The notes beneath the pieces were generated by a model. It had not been told where the DNA came from and ran no database searches. It saw nothing but the letters and a program-made list of their open reading frames with translations. DNA of 64,000 nucleotides from the NCBI GenBank assembly GCA_036583965.1, contig JAZBQD010000027.1, positions 7,107,187-7,171,186 of the forward strand. The letters are read 5' to 3'. Both the position numbers and the translations under genes were made by a program. This stretch comes from Prunella strophiata (Eukaryota > Chordata > Aves > Passeriformes > Prunellidae). Below are positions 24,701 to 36,900 of the stretch, in pieces (within the stretch, counting starts at the first letter, position 1; every line of letters starts with the position of its first letter).

Positions 24701-26239
24701 TATTCTTTTTTCTTTCTGAAATCACTTTTTTGGGAATTGTCTCACTCGATGGAAGACTTAAAATAAGAAAAAAAATTAAACTGTGAAGGGCAAATATTTT
24801 AGAAAGCTCTTGGGGGTTTTAGGTAATAGTTCAGTAAAAAAAGAAGCAGTATTGAGGTGGATTGCTTCCTTTTAAGTGAAAGGGTCGTGCAGTAAAAGGT
24901 GATCTACTGTTGGAGAGTCTCTACTTCTTGTACTTATTATGGTACCATGGTAACATCAGAATAAGCCACAGAAAATGGGGTAAGCAGCCTGGTGGAACAT
25001 AATCAAGAGCACACAAACAATGTTTTACAGGGAATCTATAGGAGAAATTATTGACAAATATTGTAGGGTTCTGGGAAGGAACATTGTAGAGCTCTTCGGG
25101 GAACAGCTCGAGTAGGGGGATCTGTCTGTAGGAAATGTGGAAGCTGTTGAAAGAACACATTGTCTGGGCTGGTGAGAGCAGTGGGGAACATGACACTGCT
25201 GCTACAAAGGGGTGGTGGCATTCTAGGTTGGGAGACAAGTAGAGACCAGTCAGCTTTTGGAATCTCTGAAAGGTGTGATTTCTTCTAGGCATAAAGAAAC
25301 AATAATTCTACCTGTGTGCTCAACCAGCAGGACCATAATTAGGTCCTTTCAGTGACTTTTGTGTCTGCCTGAAAGCAGAGTGTAGGATTGTGTGTTGTAA
25401 GGGTTTTTTGGGGTAATCAGCTGTCCAGACTGACTCTGCAGTCCCCACAGAACACAGAGGCAGTCACAAGCATTGCTGGCAGTGCAGGAAGGCACAGGTA
25501 GTGTGGCTTTGAGTCTGTAATTGTGAGGGATAAAGCTACAGAACAGGGAATATATGATCCCAAATCAAAAACATCTGACAGGTCAGTATTCCTGTCTGAG
25601 AATTCAGCAGTCCCAGATTACAAACCTGGGATCATGGGAAATGAAATTAATGCAAAATCATAGGCATGACTGCATGTGAGACATTAAATAGTGTAGATCA
25701 CAGCAGACTGTTGTATTTTCATTTTTGACTGCTTTTGTTTCTCACAGGAGGTGTTTATGCACATTGTTTCAAAGGGTTTGTGTACACATTGTGAATTTAC
25801 TACAACAATGTTGTTGATTTTTGTTCCCCAGCTGCTATGGGTAACATGGGTATCTTTGTACCACCTGTGCAGCAGGAGGTCCTTCCTTCCTTCAGTTGAT
25901 TGCAGATTACAGGTTTGGATGTTATCAAATTAACCTTATGAACTGCTTTGGTTATTCTCAAATCAACCTTTTGACCCACATGTCAAAATTGTTGCAGCTG
26001 AACGTGTCTGAGCATGTGAGGATTAAGGTGCTGGCAATGCTGCCCTACCATTTAGTATCAAAGCCAGCCTGGAAGACATTGCTTATGAAATTGATTGATC
26101 TTTCTGTTGTGAGGAAATGATAAGGTTGTGAGACACAGAGAGCATAAAAAATGTTTTGTGCAGAGCAAATGCTTTAAGTGCAGTGCCCACTCTTACACTG
26201 GTTATTGCATTGCTGGGGTGACAGATTGAGGGACAAGAC

Positions 26240-26690
26240 TGCAGGAGCTGGATCCCTCCAGGGCTACAGAGGAAGATGAGCAGCATCCAAGGTGCTCAGG
26301 GGCTGGCTGATGTCCTCTGCCACTGTCCATTGCCTTGGGATGGAGATGGAAACAGGGAGAGTTTCTTGTTGACTGGAGGAAGAAAAATGTTGTCCCCATC
26401 TTCAAAATGGCCAAGAGGTCTGCTTGGGGGAGGACAGGGTAGATGAACTCACTTTGGGCCCTGTTTGGAGCAGGTTCTCTTGGAAAATCTCTCTGGGCCT
26501 GTGAAGAGGAAGGCATTTGGATGCTTCATCAACCTGATTGCCTTCTATTGCCTTTGCAGATGAAACATGGGAAAGTGGTTATTTACCTCAACTTCAGCAA
26601 GGCTTTTGATACAGCCCTTGAGGATATTTTTGTAAGTTGTGTTGGTCTGAGTGCATGGACAATTAAGCATTCCTCAGGTATCAACTCAGG
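26240..26690 (+). mobile_element. CR1 LINE fragment, reverse-transcriptase region
   Basis: Translation in shifting frames gives recognisable CR1 reverse-transcriptase blocks in the right order. LADVL lies near 26305. Next is DWRKKNVVPIFKMAKR at about 26372-26420. VIYLNFSKAFDTA at about 26578-26616 is the conserved block with the first catalytic Asp position, which is Asn here. AWTIK follows near 26660. Between the second and third blocks the nucleotide match to CR1 continues weakly (CAACCTGATTGCCTTCTAT). Frameshifts separate the blocks and both ends are lost, so this is an old, dead copy. The left border is the least certain. Confidence 0.85.
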
Positions 26691-29600
26691 TATCTAAATG
26701 TAAAAACAGACTCCCAAAATATCTAAGGGAATTCAGTTAGTAGTCTTCTGAGAACGATTCAAAATTATTCAGAATGTTTTCAAGTGATAAAGTCAACTAC
26801 TGTTTGCAAGGCTGCAAAGCATAAACAGTCCTTGAATCTTGTTTATTAGGGTGGCCATACAATTTCTTTTTTTTTTTCACATAGAACTCAAGCCAACAGA
26901 AGATAATGAAGAGTATGAATTAAACTTACAGTAATTGTGTTTATTTAATAGTAATGTTGTAACATTAAAACTCCTACTTATCCCTCTTTATTAATAAATA
27001 ATTACTGCTTTGGTTTTTCATTGTTGGTAGTACCAGGCTGTGAACTGGGAGGGCTGGAGGGGAGGGAACATGTGCTGTCCTCCTCAAGGAAGTGGGCAGT
27101 GGCCACTGGGAAGGTGACAGGCACTGATGGTCTGGGCAGGTTTCCTCCCTCCCTGTTCAGTAGCTCAGCAAACATGCCAAGAATTCACTTTCTACACAAG
27201 GATTCTGCCACATCAGTCTGCTGCAACCAGGTGCTTCAGGTAAACTGTGTAGCACAGGGATGAGGATCAAGTCAAACACCAAAACAGCTTCTTTGTCACC
27301 TTTTCCTGGAGTTGGGGGTGCAGTTCATCATTAAATGGAGTTAGCAGCACTCTAAAGCTGACATTCCAGCACGTTTACAGCAAGGATCTGCAGCACAGAT
27401 AGGTTTGGCAAAGGCTCAGAAGCAGTTATAGGTTTGGGATGTGGGAATTTGTAATATTGTGTAAATTTTTCCCTTCCATTTTCCCTCGTACTTATGGGAC
27501 CACTGGTGATGAGAGAAACTTGGGATGGGTTTACAGTGTGAAATAGTGATGTATTTGTGCTTTGCAAGTCATTGCACTTGTGTGATAGAGGGTGTAATAG
27601 TAAGCAGAATGTGGTCTGTCTTAAGACAATTCTTCCTGGAGAGCTGCACTGAATGCAATTTCATTTAAATGAAGACATGGGTGGATCCAGTTAAGAAGTA
27701 ACTGGTAACTGATTAAGCCTTATAAGACAAATAAAATAACACCTGGTTCTCTGGACTTGAGAAGAAAAAAAAAAAAAAAAGAAAAGGATTGATGAATATT
27801 GTAATATCTTTCCTTGAAAAGCAAAAGCAGGGGGATGTGATGGTGAAAAGAGCAGGCAGTGATTAAAAGGATTTAAAGTCTACAGGAGATTACACTGAGC
27901 CATTCTGTCTGCATGTGCTGAGTCACAGGCAGAGGAGCTGATGAACACTCCTGCCCACCCCAGGAACTGCTCCAGCCACTGCCAGAGCTGTCCCCAGCCC
28001 TGGGGCTGTCAGTCACCCAAGCCACCAAACCCTGCCCTGCTCACTCTGCTGCTGGTTCACAGCTGCTCAGCTCAGTGTGTGGAATCAGCACCTGACAAGT
28101 GCAAACATCCACGCTCGGATGGCAGGGCCTAGGGGTGCTGTGGGAGATTGTATCCTCATTATGTAAACTCTGTTTTCTCTTCTTGCACATATCCAGGGCT
28201 GTTTCTTAGCTTCCTGTCAGTTTGGTTTCTTTTTTTTTTTTATTAAAAGTTTAAGTTTGGATGTATTGGCATGAAAGATCCAGCATAAATACAAAACTTG
28301 AAATGGAAAGCTGCATGAATATAAGCTATTAGAATACTATAAATGATTTATCTTGAATTAGACCCGGAAAAAAGATGTGATACAGCCAAAGCATATAATA
28401 TCAATGAAAAGGCAATCCCTACCTCTGCATCTCTCTAAGCTGTTACAATCTGATTTTTCTCTTTTTCCTTTAAATTGCATTAGCAATTCCAGATAGACAC
28501 TCAGTCTCCGAAAGAAAGGCCCTTGACATTAAGTGTACTGAAAGGTCGTTGAACAGTCATAGCTTTCTTTTAATTTTAAATGCATTTATCCAAGAAAATG
28601 CAGCACTGATACAACATCTGCTTTTCAAAGGGACTCTGTCTTTTAGCTGAGCTGACTGAGGCTTACAGAGGTCAATTGAAATGCCTAAGGTCACTCAGAG
28701 TGTCAGAGTATGGGATGAGTATCTGGAAAACACACTGAAACAGCAACCTACTTTATTTTTTTTCCCCCCAGAAATTATAGGATTTTCCTTTAAACTTCTG
28801 GGTAAACAGCAGTATGATTCTGAAAAAAAAAAGACAGAAATGTTAAAGATGGTGACTCCTGCTGTGTTGATTACTATTGATAGTGTGAGTTATTTGTAGA
28901 GGATTCTAAAAATTCCTGTCTAGAAAAATGATCAAGTTATATTTTGCAAAAGCAACAAATACTGTGAAGGCAGAAGGCTGTGAGAGGGTTTGCTGCATTG
29001 TTGCCACATACACGCTGCTTTTTCCAACTTGTTTTTTAATAATTTTTCTGTGATTGACTTCAATTAGATGGCACTGTCTAAACTGGCTGATGAGCACACT
29101 TATAAGATCAGAGCTATTTTGGGAATGAAAGATCCTTCCCCCCGTCATTGAGCAGTGAAGTAGGATGCAGTGATGACTGTGATTAGCAGAATACATGCAC
29201 TCACACGAGGGAAAAAGGCTACACTGAGGATGAAGTACAATTTTAGCTTTGGAGATCTGCACAAAAGTGTCTGCAATGTTGGTGATATCTTTCACTTCTG
29301 TGGCTTTTAACCCTCTGACTGCAGAAATTTTGTAAAGTATCACCCAATTTAGTAAATGCTGCCATGACTAAAGGGAAGAAAATACAAGGATTTGTTTTAG
29401 ATGGGTGTTTTGCAGAAGTAAATTCTGTTGAGGAAATGCATAGCCTGTCAGCACATTTGTGTAAAAAACTCTGAAGAATTGCTATGAATTAGAAGTAATT
29501 TATGGACAGTGATTGTAATTCTGCCTTCTGTACATGCCTCAATCTCCCATTGACTTACATCAGCAAGGATGCTTGAGATGTACAAGGAATTCAAGTTGTA

Positions 29601-32600
29601 AAACTCAGTGTCAAAAAGAAAGGCAGCTGTGGGATAACTTCTAGGAAGCAATCTTAACGATTAACAAATTTATTTAAAGATTGCTAGGGGCAAAACCAAG
29701 GAACTATCTTCTAAGTAGTACAGTTGAAAGATAGCATGACTATCTTTCACCTTCATTGCTGACAAAAAGAGCATTACTATGCTCTGATGGCAAAATAGGA
29801 ATTCATAGAGGCTATCTTTGTAAGGTCAGCTGGGAAGGGAGAACATGAAGAGGAATACATGGGAAGTACAACTATGCTTCTATTATTACAGCATATGAAG
29901 AATGATCAAAAGAAATGTGACCTTTTCTGAAGGTGACTGATGCATTCATTGCTGGCTTTAACTTTTTCTGCCAATATTCTGATGTTTCATTTGCCATTTG
30001 ATCCCCAAAAGGCTTATTTTTCACAGAAAATAAAGTGGATGTTAGAAATCTTGTTTGGGGCTCATCATCCACCCCACCCTCCCAACCACTCAGGAAACAA
30101 CCTGGGTACTGGGGAACAAAAACTCAAATCATTATTTCCCAGAAGGATTCTAATGTTTTTTGTTGGACACTTTGTAATTTTGTTGAACATTGCAGTTTTC
30201 TGTATTGACTTTACATTGTCCAGCAAAAGCTCTGTCTGGAATATTTTTCTTCTGCTTCCAAACTGCATGAACTGTGTGTGAAAAATGATTTTGCTGAAGT
30301 AAAATACAAACTGATCAATCACACAAACAAGACAAAACTCCCACAGAGCACATGGGAAAAAGAACAAAGATTATTTTTGTCTGTCTAGTTAGAATTTTGC
30401 ATATGCTTGAATATATCTGACAGGTTGTTTGTGCCTTTTAGAAGATTAAAAAAATATAAATAAATATATGGAGAGAGTTCTGATAAGTACAATAGCAGTG
30501 TTTTTCAGACATTTGGGGTGCTGAAACAAATCACAAGGGGAAAAGCAGAACAAGTTGTCTTACATTGTTCCCTGCAAATGAAGATAAATGCCTTGTTCTG
30601 TATCACTCTGGGTTACATTCCCGAGAGAAGGATTTTTTTTAAATGGATTTTTAACTTTCTATTCCTTTTTTCCTTAGTTATATATGTATTTAAATTATAA
30701 AGGAAGTATTTGAGGATTGCTGTTAAAGCTGAGCTCCAGTTCTGTTAAGGTCCTGAAATATTGTGGCTGTCCTGAAAAAGACAAAAAAGAGAAAAAAATT
30801 ATGCTAATCCTCCTAGAATATGTTGACCTATTGGGACTGTAAAATTTCAGAATGTGATTGTAGCATGTTTATTGGAGCAAAAACCATAAAAAGATTTATC
30901 CCTTTTTTGCTGTAGTTAAGAATTGTAAGAAAACAGAAAATAAGTTTCTGTACCTTATTCACCATATGGACCTGCACTGCTGTTTTTCTCTTGTCTCCAC
31001 TGAAATGAAACCTCCTTAACACAGCTAACTAGTGAACTTCCCTATGTTTGATTCCTGTGTTTTCTTACAAACATTTCAAGACATCTATGTCTTTGCTTGA
31101 AGGGGCATCCATTAAAAGCAGTGGCAAGTTCAAATTTTAGGCAAGTCCAAAAAAATATTGAGTGGGGCTCTTGCTTTTGCAATATGTAACAGCTAAAATA
31201 CATGAATCTGCCTGAGTAGGCTATGAAAATCCATCCTGAATGATTATGCAAAGTTCAAACCATCTCTATAAAAAAACCCAACAAACAACCAGCCTCAACA
31301 ACTGTCTAGACAAGGTTCTGCTTCTCTGCCCTTCCATTTCTGCCTGGACCTGAGAAACACTTTACACTGGATTTCAGCCCTTGCAGTAAGTACAGTTTAA
31401 AGAGCAGAAGAACCCTAAAGATGGAAAGTGGGAATGAGGTGAGAGATGTGTCCTCTCCATTGAGATGTGTCCACAGTGTGGACTCTGAATGAGGCTTCAC
31501 TATGGGAATTTATCCAGACAGCTCCAAACCAGAGGCTTGGCTGGGTGGTCTTTGGAGAAGGGGAGAGCAGATCCACTCAGTTTACAGAGAGGATCTAAAG
31601 TGGGATGGAAGAGATGTCAGGCCCTGGTCTCAGATATGGAAGGATGGCATGAAGAGAGAACACAAAAGTGTTCTGTGGTGGAGGGCATTTATGAGAGAGA
31701 CAACTTGCATGTGTGTTTGAACTTTTGTGGGTGTTAACTCCAAACCTCAAATGTGTTCAGGAATGCCTAATGAAATGAGTTTTGGATTCAAAAAATTGCT
31801 CAGACTTGTTAATATTTGATGGTAGAAATTCATCTGTGTCTCCATTCATGTGTGACCCACTTTGTATCCTTTTGGGAAATACATATGGGAGGGCCAAGAA
31901 ATTGCACATGGTTCTTCTTGTTAGTGTATGCACTGAAAATCTGCACCTTGGGAAAATATACTTTTTTTCTTCCCTGTAGACCCCAGGGACATAGCCTTTA
32001 AAACTTTCTGCTTCTCTGAGATTTGTGTAGATCCAAACATCCAACAAGGTCAGTAAGTGTCACTAAGTGTGCCTGTGCCCTTGCTGTAACACAAGTTCTG
32101 CCTCTCCCTGCCCCAGGGGAAACTTGCAGCACCAGGAGCTTCCAGCTGGTTTGTGTCTCCAGGGTGCTCTTCAGAGAATTTGCCAGTGAAGATAAAAACC
32201 CCAAATACTACTTGTGGAAGTGTTCACCCTCCTCTGGCTGGAGGAGGGAATGTTTGGCAGCCTACCTGTCCTGTGCCTGTGGCCAAACTCCTCCCAGCTG
32301 CAAATCTCCAGCCCTGCAGATCCTTCTGCTCCCAGGCAGAGATGGGGAGGGCTGGGTGCAGAGGCTTCTGCAGATCAGTGTGATTTACAACCAGCACAGC
32401 AAAGAAGTGACTCTCCATACAATAACCTTTGGTTTTGTAGAGCTGGCTAAAACACAGTCAATTGAATGTGAAAGGAGCTAATTAAGAAACAGGAGACCAA
32501 AGTAGTCATCATTGTAATTTCCTTGGCTTCGGTGAGCTTATTGCATGGAATGAGTTTTATTGGAGACGTTATTACTAATACAGAAAGTATGTGCAAAGTT

Positions 32601-33922
32601 AGGAGTTATGAAGTCAAAGCTGTAATTCACCTGGGAATACTGTTCTTGATTTTCAAAGAAGGCTTGAAAAGAGTTAAACATAAAACTTCTACTTTATTTC
32701 TCATGCATTTTGGCACTTAATCTTCTTGAACTTTTAAAAATATCCTACCTAGTGAGCCAGTTGCTTAGCTTCTGTGGAGTTCCCAGAGTGCTAGGTGATA
32801 TGCCAAGGAAGCTCTTGCATTAGTATTTCTCTGAATGTAAGTAGTCTGAATTTTTAGCATACTTGCTCAGTCAGAAAAGGATGGAAGAAAGCTGCTTTGT
32901 GCAACTGTTTCTATTCCTGCACATTCCATTTAAGTGGCACAGGAGATTTTGTACCCTTTTCACACTGAGGAGGCAGAGTTCTTCATTCCAGGCTAACTGG
33001 TTTTGCCTCTCTTTTGGTTTTCTGTCTAACTAAATTCATTTATGGTATTCCAGAAATGTATTTTATGGGTGCCTCAAACAGAGCATTGAACTCTGCCCAC
33101 GAGCTGCTGTTCTGTGAGCTGAAGGGCACATTGGCTTCTCAGAGTGAAGCCTCTTTTTGCCTTATTGAGAGGAGTCTCAAGTGCACTGAGGTGATGCATC
33201 CCTGCCATATTCTTCACCAAAATTAGTCTCCTATAGTGACATACACTGGGATAGAAAGAATAATCTTGGTATTCACTGCTTTGGCTCAGATCAGACCTGG
33301 ACATTTTAATTAGGGTTCAGATCTGCTTAGGTTTGGAAACTAAAAACAACATTGAAATCTTTGAAAATTTGGTGTCTAATTACCTCCTGGGGTTCTGGGA
33401 CTGAGTGATTTACTTAAGGCCACAAATGGAGTAGAAACAGGAACTGAGCAGAGAATTCCCAAATCCCAGTCCTTTGTCATTTATCCTTGACTAATCTGGT
33501 ATCTTGTGATCTAGGTTTCACTTCAGCCAGCTGCCTTCATCAAGTCGTTGGTGTCATCCTACCCTGGGACAGCTGGCTGGGGTTTAATGCAGGAGGAAGT
33601 GTCATCTGCAGGTTCTTGTTTATAGCCATGGCATTGTGGGATGCCTGCTGGCAGCTCACACAGACATGGACTATAAAATGGGCAAGAGCAGTGTCTGTGG
33701 ATCTTGAAGGAAAACAGAAAGTTTCTGATCAGAGATGTCAGAGTCGGAAACATAGACTCAAAACTGCCAGAATTAAGTGTTGTTTATTTAGATAATAAAT
33801 GTAGGAGCCAAGGAAATTTAATCTCACAAAACACCTCTGCATTTCAGTGGTGTATATATACAATGGAGATATCTGGGAGAATGAATTAAGAATATCTCCA
33901 CAGATTTCTGTGCCATTCCTCA

Positions 33923-33924
<2 letters not shown>

Positions 33925-33957
<33 letters not shown>
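33925..33957. repeat. T33 homopolymer
   Basis: Thirty-three T lie between CATTCCTCACC and GTTCTGTGTGG. No flanking duplication was found, so it is treated as simple sequence. Confidence 0.9.
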
Positions 33958-33958
<1 letters not shown>

Positions 33959-36900
33959 TTCTGTGTGGCTAGGGAAGACTTGGAATGATTTGCAAAGAAA
34001 TACTTTTAAAGAAATATTATAAGTAATGAAATGTTAAAAAAAAAATCCAAAGTATTGAAAGAATGACTTTTAAGTATTTAAAATCCAACCCTGATATTTG
34101 AAAAGAAAATGCTAAGTAATAAAGGGGATGAATTTCCACACAGCATATTGCACAGGAAATTTGCACATGCAACCTTTTATTTGTTTAATGGATTTTCTGT
34201 GAACATCTCCCATTAAATGTTTGTAAAACTTCAGCCCAAGAAATTTAGTTATGGAAGTGAAAGCATTTATATTCATTAAATGAGCGCAGACTTTTTGCTC
34301 ATGATTTGGGTGGAATTTAAAATGATTAATGCAGCTTAAAGCAGTTAGGTGATAGGAATTTTCTAAAACATTTTATCTGTATCTAATAAGCCCTCTTGGG
34401 GATACAAGAGCTTATGATGCATATAAGGAAATTTAGAATCAGTTTATTAAAAACACATTTCCAGTTACTTTATTGGTGTTCTTCCATTGTATCTAAAGGC
34501 TTCCATGTGTTTTACTATCTAGTGAAGCCAGTCCATAGAGAATAGAATCATATAAACACCTATATCTGAGAGGCCCAGCCTTTTATTGTAGACATGGGAG
34601 TTGCAGCTGACAAAGGGTGAAAAGAATCCAGGAATATGTTATAGCTGGAGTTCAGAAAATCCTTCACAGAAACTGAAAATGTCTTTAAGTGAATTTTTCT
34701 AGTGAGGAGCTCTTAAGCAATATTCTGTAAAAACTTAAATGTAAATAAAAGCATTCCAGTCAGACTGTGGCCTCAAATCAATCCTTTTAAGTGGCTTTGT
34801 GATAAGGTAACACTAAAAATACTGAATGTAGCTGTTTATTCAAATTTTTTAGAGAAGGGAAATTCAGATTTGCCTAAAATTCAATTAAGGACTTTTCCAA
34901 GTTGTTGACTGACTTTGTAGTGATAGAGAAATCAGTGTGGGTGACAGTAATAAATCATTTACTGCATTCATGGTGCTTTAGATCCCTGGTAAATCAGCCT
35001 CTGCAAAGTCACCATGGGCAGCATTCAAAGCCAAGCCCCTCTTGGATGGAAAATCAGTGCAGTGGTGTCTGCAGTATCCCAGGGCAGGCTCTGCAGGTGA
35101 TGGATGGGGACCAGGCTGCAGGTGCTGAGACACTCAGTCCTGCCTGGGATGAGTCAGTCTGGCTCTGCTCTGAGCACTGATGATACCAGCTCTGCTGATG
35201 GCTGGGGAGCTCTGATTCAGCATTGTCACTGACCTCTCTGTGCACCATTTTTTCCAGCTGTGTCCTCCTGCAGCCTGATTTACAGGGGAAGAAGTACTGT
35301 AGGCAGTAAGGTGGCAAGTTAAGCATTTGTTAATCCTGTTTTTTGATATCTGTCATGTTTGGTGTGCATTTCTGACCTGCCAGGTATCATTTCTCTAAAT
35401 TTCTTTGAAGAATTGATTTTACTGAGTTAGAGAAACCAAAATTTTAGAGTTGGAGGGTAAAAAGCATGAATGAAATGAATAACTATTCAACAGAACTTGA
35501 AACATATATCAGTCTCTGGTTTCATGTATGAGGTCTGTGCCTACAGTAGAAACTCTTTCCCAGGATAAGATTATGATGGAGTTGCTGCGCTTTATGCTGG
35601 TCAGTAGATTTAGATTATGAGTATTTGAGTGAACTCTTCCAAGAGCAGGGATTTAACTGGTACTTATCCACAACCATTGCAGTGATGCTGGCAGAAATCT
35701 GTAGCCTTGACACAGCCTGAAACTCTGTTCACCTCAGCTCTTCCAGCCAGTCTCTTTCTCTTCACAAGGACTCACTTTAATGCAGCTATAAATTTTTTAA
35801 AGGAACATTCTGAACTGAATGCCACAGCAAATAAACCATTGTGATAGCACACAGTGATGCTTCATTTCTCAAGGAAGGATGAAAAAATAGAATAATTTGT
35901 TCTTTGTTAATATGTGCTCTATGCTCAGAAGAGGAAAAAATAACTGATATGTTTAGCTCTTCAGTTTTACTGCTGGGTACATTAGGAAAGAACAGGACAG
36001 AAGTGGCAAGGTGGCAGGATTCTTGTTGTTGATCCTCCTTGTTTCAGGCCTCACTGACTCAGGGAAGCAGCAATGTGCTGCCCACCTGGCTCTTTGAGGT
36101 GGTGCTCAGCCTCTGCTGTGCTGGCTGCCCAGGTGGCAGAGCAGGGTGTTTGCAGAGTCAGTTGTGCAGACTGATTTTGGGATGTGACAGTAAAGTCTCA
36201 AATTCTTCTGGATCTGTCATGGCATGGATGGGTGTTTATAGACAGGATAAACAGAAAATTTAAACTCCTGGAGGCAGGGCAGGAGAGACAGGCTCTGAGC
36301 ACTTGCTTGAGGAAGTACACTTCTGATTATTCAGTCAAAACACAGAAATAACAAATTTCAGGTAATTCCTTCTTAGTTGCAATTTGTTTGGTGTTCAGTG
36401 GCCTACTTTAGGCATAGCATATGTTTAACAGATAATCCTATGCAGAACAGAATTTTTCTACACTTAAATTCAAGGTCACTGGAGGTGTTTGTTTCTAAAG
36501 ACTTATTGAAAGGCCATCCACTCTTTGGGCAGAGAAATTTCTACCCCATTTTCTGCTGTCAAACTGTGTGATTCTAAATGTCTCCTTGAAATACACACTG
36601 CCTATTTCTTTGTAGGTACAGATACTTTTAAAAGATGTCTTAAAATAGGTGCAGGGTGAAGAAATTGTCTGCCATCAGATGAGTAAGACTTGGCGGGGCT
36701 TCTCTCTTCCTTTCATCTACATATGCACACCTCTACAGTGATAAAAATATCCTTTTTAAAACCTGCAAGGATCTACTGCTACTCTCAGAAATGCCTGGCT
36801 GTTATGGGGCAGTTGTGACTCTTCATAGCTGTGTAGGGTATAATGTGTGTAGTTCTGCTTCTGGTGGGAATGTCTCTGCAGGCAGACTAAAGAGTAAAGG

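Larger units (their letters stand above)
15506..26239 (+). other. AGBL4: AGBL4 downstream intron, second part
   Basis: This is AT-rich non-coding DNA. It contains a T40 run (19856-19895), a T20 run (23016-23035) and a T/G-rich patch (24571-24700). An 80-bp exon-like segment at 15656-15735 and a minus-strand small frame at 23680-23988 are discussed separately. No CCP6-like exon or recognisable transposon was seen. Confidence 0.65.

Noticed and set aside
24172..24786. 204-codon plus-strand frame
   Set aside because: Its second half is the T/G-rich low-complexity stretch and its first half matches nothing known. There is no splice or codon signal.
28906..29343. 145-codon minus-strand frame
   Set aside because: No recognised domain, no splice or poly(A) context, and composition typical of non-coding AT-rich DNA.
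32023..32481. 152-codon plus-strand frame in a GC-richer patch
   Set aside because: High Cys/Ser/Pro content without domains. Frames of this size occur by chance in such composition.
33487..33795. Frame containing WLGFNAGGS, reminiscent of an ammonium-transporter motif
   Set aside because: Only a few residues match. No other transporter helices or motifs follow, and the surrounding DNA is ordinary intron.
34530..34580. TAGAATCATATAAACACC word resembling an inverted CR1 3' end
   Set aside because: Only the first dozen bases match and nothing CR1-like follows.
36039..36263. Acceptor-like TTGTTTCAG followed by an open stretch
   Set aside because: No known homologue, the donor is weak, and the phase and sequence do not fit AGBL4.
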